NCBI GenBank assembly: GCA_946894095.1
Contig: OX335653.1
Coordinates: 4,221,001 to 4,285,000, forward strand
DNA length: 64,000 nucleotides
Origin: Incurvaria masculella
Taxonomy: Eukaryota > Arthropoda > Insecta > Lepidoptera > Incurvariidae
Reading direction: 5' to 3'
Part shown: in pieces, positions 1 through 12,272 of the stretch
Position numbering within the stretch: position 1 is the stretch's first letter
How the letters are laid out: every line of letters begins with the position of its first letter
Position numbers and translations under genes: made by a program
Notes under the pieces: generated by a model
What the model was told of the DNA's origin: nothing
Database searches by the model: none
What the model saw: the letters and a program-made list of their open reading frames with translations, nothing else

Positions 1-118
1 TAGGCGCGCGCGCACTTCCAGCGCCAGCCAGCCCTGTTGCGGTTGCCCTTCGCGTACAAAAAGCCCCGGCACAGGATCATCGGTTTTCCACGGCGCGACA
101 GCGCGAACACTGCTCCAC
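1..118 (-). CDS. mod(mdg4): FLYWCH alternative terminal exon, cut by window edge
   Basis: Minus-strand reading after a 'ttagcag' acceptor gives GAVFALSRRGKPMILCRGF and then a WRWKC motif before the window ends. This matches the first half of the FLYWCH exons further right (hydrophobic start, S-x-x-G, L-C-R-G-F, W-x-C). A second AG nine bases further in would give the same phase, so the start could be 9 nt shorter. The second Cys, the H-x-H pair and the stop lie to the left of position 1. The exon is GC-rich against an AT-rich surround. Confidence 0.8.
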
Positions 119-949
119 CTGCTAAATAGATTCTACGTTAGCGTGACTTTCGCGTATTCGATAATGTTGAATTGTCTCAACGAAGAATGTCAGAGTTTTG
201 GGATCTAAGGGGAGGGCAACGATTAAAAGTAGAAAGTTTTCTTATAGCAATGGCTGTAATTTACATTTGTGCCAAAATCTGCTTTTCCTCCTCACGTCAG
301 TCATATTTCCTGAAATCATACAATTCAAATTGCTTCATCAAACATATTTAGTTTTGACGTAAATTTCAAGTCCGATTACAATGATTAAGGCGCTAGGACT
401 AGCCAACTACTCGCGCCATACAAATGCACTTTTTAACAAATGTAATAATATGTAGTGAAACGCTTCAGCAAATCCAAATAGAACTCCAGACTGATAATGG
501 ATTGTTAATATTTTTTTATTCCGTCATTTATTTAAATAATAATAAAAATAAAAAAGTTGATTTTTCTCATTAGAAATCTGAAAGTAATTCGATTTCTAGA
601 TATAAGCAAAAACAGCATATATGCATAAACAAAAAATTCCATTTGCTTTTAGGTTTCTACATTTAGTCAAAAAAGTTCGGAAATGGACACCGTTTCCGCA
701 ATGTATTTTGTATAGAAAAAGGAAACATACATTAACGAAAATAATTCGATTCCTAGACAAGGAATCATATATTGTAAGGATGACACTTATAATCCCCAGA
801 CTTACTTAGTTAACTTGGGGTGCCTCGTCTAACTTTGCGATTTGGCTAGTACCAGGCCCTTAAATGTAGATTTCGTTGCGTACCCTCAAATTAATGATAG
901 GTCGTATCCATTCTAGGATCATGATCTGTCTACTAAGATCTCAATTGAC
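119..949. other. gene-free spacer, AT-rich
   Basis: No exon, recognisable transposon or strong repeat is visible here. The only open frame (621-809, plus) has no family resemblance and sits in AT-rich sequence, so I treat it as chance. Confidence 0.5.
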
Positions 950-1188
950 TTAGGCCTTGACGTAGCGTCCGTCACGCGCGCGGCGGTAGTTCAGGGGTGG
1001 ATGGTTGTGCGCGTCGTTGGATTCGATGATGTGGTAGTCGTCAGCGATGAGGTAGCCCCGACATCTCTTGTTGTGGTTGGCCGAGCATTTCCAGCGGAAG
1101 CCTTTCTTCGTGTAATACAGCTTGGAGTAGGTGTAGCCACGGTATAGTACCAGCTGGGCCCCTTTCCTTGACGTGATGAATACTGCTT
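950..1188 (-). CDS. mod(mdg4): FLYWCH alternative terminal exon
   Basis: Acceptor 'caattacag', then 'aa' completing a codon, then 78 residues to a TAA. The finger runs AVFITSRKG, VLYRGYTYSK, W-K-C, then a second Cys seven residues on (C-x7-C) and HNHPP. It ends DGRYVKA. The upstream Met that opens a longer frame to 1264 lies in intron and is not the start. The partial exon at the left edge shares the AVF...SR.G start, so the two are probably neighbours by duplication. Expected role: sequence- or partner-specific C-terminus on a BTB nuclear protein. Confidence 0.88.
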
Positions 1189-1783
1189 CTGTAATTGTTT
1201 TGATTGTAACTGTAAGCACATCAGCAATGTAAAAGTTACAGCTCGGTTGAAAATTATAATGCAAGATGTATTATAATACCGCTTATTATATTACAGCCTG
1301 ATGAATATATGATAAATTACAATGTAAGTAGGTATATCTTAACTGAGCCCAGCGTATTTACTTTGCAGGAAACGGAATAATTAAGAGGAGGATAACACTA
1401 TCAATAGACTTCTTAATACTGGACAATGGTGTCCTTGTCTTAGTTTCACTGGAAAAAATATATTAAAACGTAGATTATGAAAAAAATCTTTTGCACTAGC
1501 CACAAAAACTTTACTATTTTGTGAAGCAATTTATCAGACACTTTTTTTTTATATTTTGCGTTCTTTCTTTTCCTTTTTTGTATGTCCTGGCCGTCTGCCC
1601 GTATTATTTCGATAATACTTTAAGTGACCATATTTTTTTCGATCATTTGCTTATGAAATAAATTTAATTTATGATTTAACTTAACATTTAAAGATTAACT
1701 AGTAAACACATTAATCTTTTCACATATGCTTAATAGATTACTGGAGGTAGACAAATACTGGTTCAGTATAAAAATATACTGAA
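1189..1783. other. spacer
   Basis: Apart from the splice acceptor at its left border, nothing is recognised. It contains T-rich runs near 1530-1580. Confidence 0.5.
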
Positions 1784-2028
1784 CTAGATTTTGACGAATG
1801 AGCCGTCCCTGGCGACGTGATAGTTCGCCGGCGCGTGGGTGTGATAGTGTTTCGCGGCGACCACGGTGTTGGCGGCGCCGACGACCAAGGCGGCCAGGCA
1901 CTTGTTCGGTCCCACGGAGCAGGTCCAGCGGCGGTGGCCCGATTTGTGCTGGTAGCTGCGGCTGTACGTGTAACCATTGTACAATACCATGGCGTTGCCC
2001 TGCCTGGATCTGATAAATGAGATTTCAC
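1784..2028 (-). CDS. mod(mdg4): FLYWCH alternative terminal exon
   Basis: Acceptor 'atttccag' followed by 'gt' and then EISFIRSRQGNAMVLYNGY. Total 80 residues to TAG. Zinc ligands: W-T-C, C-x6-C, then HTH. The end is RDGSFVKI. It is strongly GC-rich (the opposite strand is open in two frames, 1798-2020, which I read as shadows). The stretch between second Cys and HTH is Ala/Val-rich, unlike the Asn-Glu-Arg type found right of 12273, so this is a separate lineage. Confidence 0.88.
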
Positions 2029-2569
2029 CTGGAAATTTGAATGATTGAGTGAGCGTTCAGTAATGGTGAGGGGTCTCATTTTTTATACTTTGTAGTTTTT
2101 GGGAATTTAAATGCAAGGCGTTGCCAATTATCGTCTTCTTCTATACTTATAAAACTGACTGCCAGAAAACATACAGCTTAAACCTTAAGGACTGATAGAT
2201 TTTTAATTTGAAGGAAATATATGTCCGCCTATTATATTGGCTAATTCTGTTTATTCTTCTTATAAAAAAAAATGCTTTAGTTTTAAGTATTTTATCAATT
2301 TGCCTTTAATATAAGATTTTATAAACAGGGAGACGTTCCCTATTCAATTATATATAATTATATGTGTGCAAATAAATAAATCTGTAAAACCTTTATGAAT
2401 GAACTTGAACTGCTTTTTCTGATGCCAAATACGATGATTTGGTGACGAAGGCAATATGCTTGAATGTTCAATATTTGAAGTCAATGTCCGCGAGGCAGGT
2501 AAAGCGTTAAAACGGCAACAATAAGTACATGCCAGTAACATAATTAAATTTTTTTATGTTCTCTATCCT
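2029..2569. other. spacer
   Basis: AT-rich, with no exon or mobile element recognised. The small minus frame at 2344-2541 has no family features. Confidence 0.45.
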
Positions 2570-2760
2570 TAAGGAAAATCTATCTTTAGCTACACAGAAT
2601 TTGGGCGGGCTGTGAGTGTGATGATTGATATGTATGTGAGTATGATTCCGCTCAAAATGGTGTTGTCGAAGTCGGTGTGCAAGACGGCGAGCACACGAGC
2701 ATACAATATACAATAACGAATCATTTTCGGGCGGAAAAACAACAGGAAAATTTTCAGGTA
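2570..2760 (-). pseudogene. decayed FLYWCH exon
   Basis: Two minus-strand frames each carry half of a FLYWCH tail. One reads ARVLAVLHTDFDNTILSG, like the 'CxA.LTTD...ILS' block that follows the second Cys. The next frame reads HHTHSPPKFCVAKDRF, like HTHxPPxFxVAxDG. A frameshift between them and a missing W-x-C show a dead exon. No clean acceptor is evident. Confidence 0.5.
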
Positions 2761-3039
2761 ATAGTCGAATTACCGTTAATGTAGGAATTAGGAGATGCGA
2801 TTAATTAGAATCTTTATTCATTTATATATTGGAATTTTTTTATTCATGACCGTAGGTGTGATGTTAGAAATTCATATCCAGTTCAATGAAAAGACATATC
2901 GAATAAATCTTTTATCAAAAACCTGAAAAAGGTTTCAAAGCTTCAAACACGATCTTCCGTATATTTTATGTAATACTGATAGTGTAATTTTTTATGCGGA
3001 ACTGCGCATGGATAGCTAAACCTGCACCGGGGGAACGGC
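2761..3039. other. spacer
   Basis: Nothing recognised. It separates the decayed exon from the palindromic repeat region. Confidence 0.4.
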
Positions 3040-3659
3040 AGAACGTCTAATATGCAGATCGTATAATGTCATATTTTAACAAAATTTTAAAACCATGCAC
3101 AACGTATAATCGGCAGATAGTATAATCTTATACGTAGTGCATGAAGAAGTTTAAAAAATTAAATTACTTATTTCTCCATGCATAACGTATAATAGTCACA
3201 ACGTATAATATATTATGATCTTTATTTAACAAAAAAAGAAAACCATGCATATCATATAATCCAAAAACTTTTCATACGATAAGCGCCCTTATGAATATAC
3301 TTTTAAAGCGTATACTCGCACGCGACTTTTCGACCGTCTCAATTAGCGTTGTAGCAAATTGTTACTCTTCAACAAATATCGATTCGTAGCAATTTCAGCC
3401 TTAAATGTATCGTCATTAGGGCGCTTTATGCAGTGCTTCTTGGCATATTATACGTTCTGCATGGTTTTCTTTTTTGTGAATTCATGTTAGGAATATTATA
3501 CGTTGTGACTATTAGACGTTCTGCATGATGCAAAGAGTTGATTTTATTTTTAAATTCATGCACAACGTATAACATTATACGTTGTGAATATTATACGATA
3601 TGCATGGTTTTCATTTTTTGGAAAAAAATACTATTATACGTTGTGAATATTATACGTAG
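3040..3659. repeat. foldback/MITE-like region built on ACGTATAAT motifs
   Basis: The left part carries many copies of 'aacgtataat' next to 'catgcacaac' or 'catgcataac'. The right part carries the inverse 'attatacgtt' next to 'tgcatggttttc'. The two arms are inverted versions of each other around about 3300-3420. It looks like a composite inverted-repeat element. Its right end is interrupted at 3659/3660 by the LTR element, so it was there first. Confidence 0.55.
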
Positions 3660-4677
3660 TGTAGGATGTTATATTTAGTATTGTCTTTATTTCCGCGGCA
3701 AGTAAAATATAGGTTGCCCATAGACAACTGTCTATGGCTGAAGAAAGGAAAAAATATGAAAAAGCCAATCAAGAGAGGACATACTAGAAGTCTCAAATTT
3801 CGAAACGTTGCCATGGGGATGTGACAAGTTTGGAACATTCCGGAAAATAAAAATAAAAACAGGAGAATATCACTGAACTGAAAATGAAAATATTGGGTTC
3901 AGTTCGACTCCCGCGCCCGTACAGACCAGAGCTCCGTTGAGAGCTTTCATCGCGTTTTTGCAGCGCCATCTTGAAGGAATCCCCACCAATCGGAATGGTG
4001 TGAGGATCTCGCCTCTGGCCTTCGACGCAGCTGCACCCTGAGGGAAGTCCTCCCGCGAGTGTCCGCCGTATCCTCGACACCAGGTGGTGTGCGAGTCAGA
4101 TCACGCGGCCCGTGAAAGACATTATGACTCTTTGACCAGGTTCTCATAAGAGACCAAGTGTAGAGGCTGTGCAGTTTATTCCGGTGATGTTTGGAGTCAG
4201 CCAGTTGATGAGAGCGGAGTTGGAGCAGGGAGCCTGTAGCCGTCCGACCAGTTCCAGTTTCATCTGAGGAGCGGGACGAAGACCCTACAAACGAGACCGG
4301 CGGTAGGACTAGAGCTTCATCGGTATGTCGCATCAGCCTAACAGTTTTACACTTCTGTTTGTGCAATGATAAACTTCAATAAACATCACTTCACCTTCAT
4401 GCTGTGTGTTTGAATATTTCCTCAAAAGTCCTCTCAAAGCAGATGCATAGATTAGGTAGGGTTTGTACGTGTTTTCTTCCGTAGCTTCGACCCTGCACCC
4501 TGAGCTTCCGACTGAGCGACCCGAGGCATCGAGATTGAGGAATGCTCTACACGTCACCTGCATTTCCTAGATATCTAGCAAGTCGCCGTGGAGGAGTCAA
4601 AACCTTTACATCCTCACTCATCACTCACTCACCACCTTCTACACACTCCACACCACACCACCATCACGAACCCTACA
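3660..4677 (+). repeat. 5' long terminal repeat
   Basis: Matches 8692-9712 almost base for base. The visible differences are near the right end (around 4658-4668 against 9690-9702), in a CA-rich tract. It contains AATAAA at about 4378 on the plus strand. Small open frames inside it (for example minus 3947-4366) occur identically in the other LTR and show no protein family. Confidence 0.87.
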
Positions 4678-7600
4678 TCTGGCGCTCAATCTATAAAAAT
4701 GTATTCCTATGCATCTGTGTGATCGGAGGATTTGAGAAAATATTTGATTTTTCCATCCTATATTTCCATCTCGTCTAAATTTGGTGACTTTATTTCACCC
4801 CGCGTATATACGTACTATGTAATTTATATTTAGTACATATCACATTTGCCTTCGTGATTATGTACCGCGATCGGTGAATTTTTGCGTTTGCACTTTTCCT
4901 TTCTCCTGCGACTTATTAATTTTCGGAATTTAGTTCGGCAAATATCGTTTATGCGTTTTAATTTAATTGCGTAGTCTTTAATTTACTTTATGATACATAA
5001 AATATTTACTATTCACGTTGATCCGATGCGTATTTACATGCCAAATATCTATTGACATTGAATTGATAACAAAGAATGACAGCGTATGTCGTTTGACGTC
5101 CGCTTATTACTCGTCGAATAGTTTGGGCTATTCGTTTATACGTTTAATGTAAACAAAGGTGGGATATCTCAACTGTGTATTGCTGTTTGTCATGAAACAT
5201 ATTGTGTAGGGTTAATGAGATACTTATTCAATACATATGAAACAAGCACGAATGGTGACTATACACAAAATATTTTACAAACAAGGTGCCATGCCAGTTT
5301 AATTTTAAGACTTCATGTCTTATCTGAACTTGAACTGATTGTGCTATAACTTGATTAAAATAAATATAAACGGGGATTATAAACAAAATATTTTATTATC
5401 AAACTGATATGCCAGGAGGTTCTTAGTACTTCATGCTTTAATTGAGATTTATTTGATTATAGGTACTATATGATGGAGCAAAGGTTTTTTTCAAATAAAC
5501 TATCTCCACGTTTATTAAGTCAATCGTTTTAAAACGAAACTCTGAAAATACTTATTTGTTAGGGAATGTTGACGGAACAAGCGTGGGTATAATTCATGTC
5601 AGCGATATTATAAAAACCTAATTAAACTATACAATAGTTTCCCTTTAAACGTTCCAAAATAATGGTGCAATGTATATTTAATTTGGCTGCTTTAACGTAG
5701 TGCTTTTTGTATAGCTCGTGTAGTTTAGATTATATTAGTTTAGATTTAGTTAAATATTGAGTAATTAGTTGTATGCTAATTTAATCTAGTTTGTGTAAGC
5801 TCTGTGCTTAACCTTGTGAATAAATACTCTTTAAGAAAAAAGGGTTTTACGTTATTCTTGACTATAATGTATGGATTGAAATACATATTGAGTACTCTCT
5901 TATACTCAAATTTTTTTGGGGAAGCTGCTTGCTCCATAGTGAACTCTCCTTAGAGAAAGGGAGGTTTACATTAACTTTTCTAGAATGTATTACTTAAATA
6001 CATATTGAGTACATTCTTGTACTCAAATTTGTTCTATTTTGGGTGGCTATTTGCTCACTCTTTTTGGCGTACACTTCTTAGGAAAAAGGAGGTCGCCTAA
6101 ACTAGTCTATATAATGAATATACGTTAGTTAACGTGAATAATGGGGATAATAATTATCATATAAATGATAAAATGATTAATATATGATGATAAAATAAAC
6201 GTTAGGTAACGTGAATAAAGGGAGGTTTACATTAACTTGTCTAGAATGTATTACTTAAATACATATTGAATACATTCTTGTACTCAAATTTGTTCTATTT
6301 TGGGTGGCTATTTGCTCACTCTTTTTGGCGAACACTTCTTAGGAAAAAGGAGGTCGTCTAATCTAGTCTATATAATGAATATATGTTAGGTAACGTGAAT
6401 AAAGGGGGATAATATAAATAAAGTAAATATGAGTGAATATTTACCAAGTATGAAAGCGTGAAGAATTAGGGACACGAAAGACGACGTATACTTGAATCTA
6501 GGGAAATTTCACTCACTTAAATGATAGGATTTGCACCTGGCAAATCTTTCAATATTTTTACGGCCTCTTTAGGAAGTGAATTATGTAATGAACATTTCAG
6601 GAAAATGATTATTTTCTGGAATTTAAATAATGTCATTGGAGACATCATTAGGAATGACATATTTAAATAATACTTGACATCTCACTGTAGGAGTGTTAGG
6701 TAGTGAATTCTAAACTGACAATAGGAACGCATCTTAGCGAAGGGCGAATTTTATTATTTTGTCAAATGACAAACGAGAGAGATATGGATAACAATTGTGT
6801 TCATAATTTTCGATTCACTATAAGGTCTGATGGAGAAGAATCATTCATTATTTGTGAATCGAATGTTTGATCAACGCAAACATTTAAGAGCACTGATAGG
6901 TAGGATTTATTCCGGATATTAGGAAACACTATAGCTTGAACTTGACGGATAGCTACCACTGATGTTCAATCGCCGAAGTGTCGCTGTCAACTCGTCGGGA
7001 ACAACTCGTCGAAGCCTACTCGCCGAAGTGTCTGTGTCAACTCGTCGAAGCCTACTCGCCGAAGACATATATATATAGATATATATATAATTCAGTTCAG
7101 TAATTAAAAAAAAAAAAACAAAAAAAAAACAACAAAAAAAAATATACAGAATAAAAATAATATTGCCAATTAGTAAAAAAAAAAGTATTAAAAAAAACAA
7201 TTTCAATATTGTCAATTAGTAAAAAAAAAATAATAAAAAAAATTAAATATTGACAATTAGTAAAAAAAAAAAATAATAAAAAAAAAGGCGGAATTTATGA
7301 TAACAATATGATTACTAACTGAATTGCCTATAAACCAATATATTGGATTATACTGTTGATCTACTTTTTACTAAATGATTAAGAAAGACATTTTTTTTGA
7401 TCCATACATAAGGTATGTATCATTAAAATTGAATCCTTGTTTAATTTCAACAGCCCAATATATTGTACTGTACTAATGGTTCGATTTTCTTTTCAAAGAA
7501 TAATTTAAATAATTTTACTATTTTAATTTCATTAAATCGAACCATTTTTTTTTTACTTTTTTAATGTCTCTATAGCTATACTGAATGGTCAACCATTCTG

Positions 7601-8691
7601 AACTGATTGGATGGAAAACACAGACAGATCTCTTTGAAGTTTAAAAGAGATATTTATTTTGACTTAATTTATTAGATGCGCGAATGCGCAAGTAATAAGC
7701 CACTTTGGCATTGAATTTGAATTTAATTCTACTTTCATTCATCTTCATTTCATTATTTTTAAATATTGTCAATTAGTAAAAAAAATTATTAATTGTTAAG
7801 ATATGGAATTTTTGCTGGGAATTTTAAAGTCCGAATGTTATAAAGTCTAATGGGTTATTCTCTGTAATTTGAAAATTTACTTACTAGTAAATATTAAGAG
7901 TCATTAAGTACCAATCCGTAATTATAACTGCATTCAATTATCGCTGAGATTTTCGGTCGGAAAACTTTCAGTTTTTGAATTTTAATGAGCTCAGCTGTTT
8001 ATTAGAACAACTTCTTGTTTGTAACTTAACAAAATCTGGGGAGGGGAGGGTAGTCGAACTATTTTTTATTAAAATTTTTTTTTTGAAATTTTTCAATAAT
8101 ATGATGTGCTTACATGAAAACAAAGTCGATTTGTTTTTTTTTATGTTTTGGATATACTATATAAAGTTAGTGAATGTTTTTTACTTGTGATCAAGATATT
8201 CTTTTTAAATTCTGTTAAAGATTTAATACAAACTTGTTTGAAATTTTCAATTCGAGCATAAATTCACTTCCAGCTATGTTTGTTCAAAGAATTAGGAAAA
8301 TTTTGCATTGTTCCAACTTAAGCAGCTTTCGTTCAAATAATTAGAAAATTTTTGCATTGATAAAACTTTATTTGCAGTAAGCAATTGAAACTTTAAACAG
8401 ATTATACTTTTGCTGTTTGTCAAAGCCTTACTCTAAGTACACTTAGATGATTAATTAAGAATGAAAGTTTAGTAGGTTTTTAAAACATTCTGATGCATAA
8501 TCGTAAAGAGAATTTAATTTTGGAATCCCAAAAAATAGTTAATATTGTAAAATTTTATGGGATTAGGATTAGATAGCTTTGATTAGATTTAAAATGTATA
8601 TGATAACACTTTGTTAAAGTTATCATTCTATGATAGGGTGTTTTCTTTCTTTTTTTTTCATTATTTTTTTTTAACTGAAAATAGGGATATA
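4678..8691 (+). mobile_element. LTR element interior, non-coding
   Basis: There is no gag, protease, RT, RNase H or integrase motif in any frame. It holds direct repeats instead: a block of about 150 bp (aaatacatattgagtac...ggaggtcg...) at about 5965-6127 is repeated at about 6227-6377, with a shorter relative near 5880. A GC-richer tandem motif 'actcgccgaagtgtc' lies at 6970-7065, followed by a short (AT)n and A-rich tracts to about 7290. This is the make-up of a LARD-type passenger element. Confidence 0.75.
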
Positions 8692-9712
8692 TGTAGGATG
8701 TTATATTTAGTATTGTCTTTATTTCCGCGGCAAGTAAAATATAGGTTGCCCATAGACAACTGTCTATGGCTGAAGAAAGGAAAAAATATGAAAAAGCCAA
8801 TCAAGAGAGGACATACTAGAAGTCTCAAATTTCGAAACGTTGCCATGGGGATGTGACAAGTTTGGAACATTCCGGAAAATAAAAATAAAAACAGGAGAAT
8901 ATCACTGAACTGAAAATGAAAATATTGGGTTCAGTTCGACTCCCGCGCCCGTACAGACCAGAGCTCCGTTGAGAGCTTTCATCGCGTTTTTGCAGCGCCA
9001 TCTTGAAGGAATCCCCACCAATCGGAATGGTGTGAGGATCTCGCCTCTGGCCTTCGACGCAGCTGCACCCTGAGGGAAGTCCTCCCGCGAGTGTCCGCCG
9101 TATCCTCGACACCAGGTGGTGTGCGAGTCAGATCACGCGGCCCGTGAAAGACATTATGACTCTTTGACCAGGTTCTCATAAGAGACCAAGTGTAGAGGCT
9201 GTGCAGTTTATTCCGGTGATGTTTGGAGTCAGCCAGTTGATGAGAGCGGAGTTGGAGCAGGGAGCCTGTAGCCGTCCGACCAGTTCCAGTTTCATCTGAG
9301 GAGCGGGACGAAGACCCTACAAACGAGACCGGCGGTAGGACTAGAGCTTCATCGGTATGTCGCATCAGCCTAACAGTTTTACACTTCTGTTTGTGCAATG
9401 ATAAACTTCAATAAACATCACTTCACCTTCATGCTGTGTGTTTGAATATTTCCTCAAAAGTCCTCTCAAAGCAGATGCATAGATTAGGTAGGGTTTGTAC
9501 GTGTTTTCTTCCGTAGCTTCGACCCTGCACCCTGAGCTTCCGACTGAGCGACCCGAGGCATCGAGATTGAGGAATGCTCTACACGTCACCTGCATTTCCT
9601 AGATATCTAGCAAGTCGCCGTGGAGGAGTCAAAACCTTTACATCCTCACTCATCACTCACTCACCACCTTCTACACACTCCACACCACACACCCCATCCA
9701 ACGAACCCTACA
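8692..9712 (+). repeat. 3' long terminal repeat
   Basis: Copy of 3660-4677, ending CCCTACA and followed by the target duplication GTAG at 9713-9716. Confidence 0.87.
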
Positions 9713-10088
9713 GTAGTGAATACGACTCCCTGCACCTACTGTCATGATATCAGCCAACATATCATATGAATAATAAGTGCCATGCCGGGACCGTCCTTCT
9801 ATTGCACTGGATTAAAAACACGGAAAAACAATACAAATATTACGTCAGTGAAAACATAGTACAAATTGTCGGTGGTACAAATTGATAGGACGTCGAAAGT
9901 CTCGAAGCATTTTAACGCGCAAATCTTTGAGGTATACAAGATTCATCAAATATGGGGTATATCCACAAGAATTTGCGGATGATTCAATTTTATGCTTATC
10001 AATTTCAACGACCTTCGAACCAACGACGCCAATGACCAAGCAAACGCTGGCGGAGGCGTAAAGGGGTTCACTAGTCAAGGCGCGAATC
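9713..10088. repeat. spacer with partial SINE
   Basis: At about 9735-9825 the 'aagtgccatgc...ccttct...gattaaaaacacgg' stretch is a diverged piece of the SINE found complete at 40648. The rest of the interval is unremarkable. Confidence 0.45.
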
Positions 10089-10333
10089 TTAAATTTTGAC
10101 GTATCTCCCATCATGCGTGACGTAGAGTTTGCAAGGCTCGTGACAGTGCTCTCCGGAAGTTCGCAAGACCTCGCCCCGCTCGCTGAGATACAAGGCCACG
10201 GAGCAGTTGTCCTTTTTGATCGAACACACCCAGCGCCCGCCGCCGTCTCTCCGCTTCTTCTTCACTTCTGTGTAAGTGTAGCCGCGGTACAGAACCTGTG
10301 GCTGTCCCTTCTTCGACGTGATATACGTTACAT
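10089..10333 (-). CDS. mod(mdg4): FLYWCH alternative terminal exon
   Basis: Acceptor 'tatcgcag', then 'at', then VTYITSKKGQPQVLYRGY and on for 80 residues to TAA. W-V-C, C-x6-C (CSIKKDNC), and an unusual H-C-H (EHCHEP) where most exons have HTH or HNH. The end is DGRYVKI. It has no ATG inside, so a Met-based search misses it. The frames at 9845-10114 and 10111-10386 on the same strand are shadows. Confidence 0.9.
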
Positions 10334-10639
10334 CTGCGATAAATATTACGTTTATTTAGTGCCTTTAAAATAAGTGAATAGGGCATGGCCGGAGTTATTT
10401 TGTGGATCCTGCTTTTATCCTATAGCCTGAAGTCATACTGATAATAACAATTGCTGTTATGTTTTGTGTTTGTAGCAGATGCGGCACAATATCCAGACAT
10501 GAAGAAAACATTACGGAGTGAAAGGGATGACATTTTTTTAATGAAAAACTGGTGTGGATGGCTTTGCTGAGGACCAAAGGTGCTCAGAAAAGCCAAAAAT
10601 ACCTCGCCTTGCGAAACCACGCTCAGCGAGGCACCATGC
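10334..10639. other. spacer
   Basis: No feature recognised between the exon acceptor and the LINE fragment. Confidence 0.4.
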
Positions 10640-11030
10640 CAGCGGATTTGCGGACTATCGCTGAGCTATCGAGCTTGTTTAAATTAAGCTTGAAGACTTC
10701 CAGGTTACTGGTATGAGGAAAGGCACCAGCCTGGCGGTGTGGCAGTGACATGAGTTTGAGAACCGGTTCGTTCTCAAAAGCCTAATGTCAGCCTTAAGGA
10801 GGTGCTCTGATTCTCTGCGGTGGGTGCTCCGGATATAGGTAGGATGGGAAGGAATGAGAGATGCAAGTTCCGCAGAGCAACGTCCATGGTAGTACCTGTA
10901 GAACAGATTGAGCGACCCCACAAACCACCCGTGGCTCAGTGACTCTAAGCCAGCGGTGAGTTGTGGGTCCCCAACACGACGGACCGCTCGGCGCTGAATT
11001 GATTCCAAGGACGCCACCAGGCACTGGGGA
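10640..11030 (-). mobile_element. LINE reverse-transcriptase tail fragment (Jockey-like)
   Basis: A minus frame at 10679-11017 contains IQRRAVRRVGDPQLT, then 'FYRYYHGRCSAEL', then 'RTNRFSNS' and 'ARLVPF'. This order (QRRA, YRYYHG.C..EL, R-T-x-R, x-R-L-W-x-x-L) is that of the C-terminal tail of non-LTR retrotransposon ORF2 proteins. Both ends of the element are missing, and the usual W-N-S-L-P is damaged, so it is a dead fragment. Confidence 0.7.
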
Positions 11031-11814
11031 CTACCTGCCCATATGTTCTTTTTTCAGCAAAGAAGCCCTTTTAAAGGTATAACTGTCCATGTTTGTACTT
11101 GAATAGGTAACATGTAAGCTAGTTCAAGACTATATGTTCGTCGTCTTCAAAAGTATTAACTAGTACCTTTCCCTCAAAATGACATACATGCCGGGTTAAT
11201 GTTATTATTTTATTGCATATATTCCTATAATAAAAGTTAAGACGGAAGATAAAGTTTTCCATACCTCAGTTAATATTGCATGTATTGAATTTCTTGAAAG
11301 TGAACAATGGCATTGTTTAATTTACTTCGATTCATAGCATGCATGCATTAAGTTACTTACGTCGAATAAAACAATTTCAACTACTCTACCTATGCCATAA
11401 ATCGTAATATTTGAATGTTAAATATATTCAGTAAAACCGTTTAAAAATTAGACAATTCACGAAAGAATATTTTGTGCATGGTCGTACATAAGGTATACTT
11501 AAGTGTATGGTGCATATTCAACAGGGCGGCATTTCGCCAACACCTCAAACTCTCCAACATTGCATGGTACAATAGGCGCTTTTACCACAGTAGATATATA
11601 GCTGTGCGACCGGGGCCACAGCAGTAGCTCAACTCAGGCGATTTTTTAGATACGTTACCTCAATCTAGTGCGGGGTTGTCACTTTAATATTGGCGGAGCA
11701 CTGTTGGTTCTGTAACTTTTAAAAAGATGGCTTCGAAGGACCATTCGCGACAGTTAACTGAGCCGCGAAACTAGCTTAGAGACAATACAAACTAAATGTG
11801 CCTGTATAGGTGCA
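11031..11814. other. spacer
   Basis: AT-rich, with no exon or element recognised. Confidence 0.4.
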
Positions 11815-12205
11815 CGGAATCGGGAGTTTTTAAGGATTTTCCGACCCATACAATGTTTTTTTTTACACAGAGCGCAAAAAGGATTGCACTTTAAGGCACG
11901 AATTCGTCAATAATATTTAATATAGCCATAGTAGTTGCAGCGAAAACATAGTCACAATTTCAGGTTTAATGGTTTCGTTGTAATTGCCGATTGGAAGTTT
12001 TACACCGTTAGATGGCGCTGTTATAAAAAGACGTATTTAAATAAATTATAACAAAACCAATAATCCTGAAAGTGTGAAATAGTTTTCGCTGCAAGTAATA
12101 TGACAATATTAACCTTTCATTATTAATTCGTGGCTTAAAGTGCAATACTTTTTGCGTTATGTGTGCAAACAACTTTATATGGGTCGGAACAGCCTTAAGG
12201 AGTGG
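11815..12205. repeat. foldback MITE with long terminal inverted repeats
   Basis: The left arm (ttccgacccatacaatg...gcgcaaaaaggattgcac, on to gcagcgaaaacatagtcac and ttcagg) is mirrored by the right arm, read in reverse complement, in the same order (ttccgacccatataaagttg...gcaaaaagtattgcac...gcagcgaaaactatttcac...ttcagg). The arms are well over 90 bp, with a short unique centre carrying 'gatggcgctgtt'. A shorter relative with 'gcgccatctag' is at 31185-31365. Confidence 0.7.
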
Positions 12206-12272
12206 TGCTACTAGATGTAATTGTATATATATTTTGTGCTTTAACGGTGGTATTCGTGGTCACCAAAAGAGA

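Larger units (their letters stand above)
3660..9712. mobile_element. non-autonomous LTR retrotransposon, full length
   Basis: Two nearly identical direct repeats of about 1.02 kb (3660-4677 and 8692-9712) both begin TGTAGG and end CCTACA, as LTRs do (TG...CA). The element is bounded by a 4-bp direct repeat: GTAG just before 3660 and GTAG at 9713-9716. A candidate primer-binding site, TGGCGCTC, begins at 4680, two bases past the 5' LTR. A short purine-rich run (gaaaataggga) precedes the 3' LTR. The 4.0-kb interior has no long open frame, so gag and pol are absent. It would depend on another element's proteins. The near identity of the LTRs indicates a recent insertion. Orientation is inferred as plus from the PBS. 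Confidence 0.85.

Noticed and set aside
950..1264. Using upstream Met codons as starts of the FLYWCH frames (also at 19994, 45188, 47266, 58144)
   Set aside because: The Met codons lie in intron, upstream of a clear AG acceptor that is conserved in phase across all exons.
3793..9595. Matching pairs of minus-strand frames (for example 3947-4366 and 8979-9398)
   Set aside because: They lie inside the two LTRs and are identical because the LTRs are. No protein family is recognisable, so I do not call them genes.
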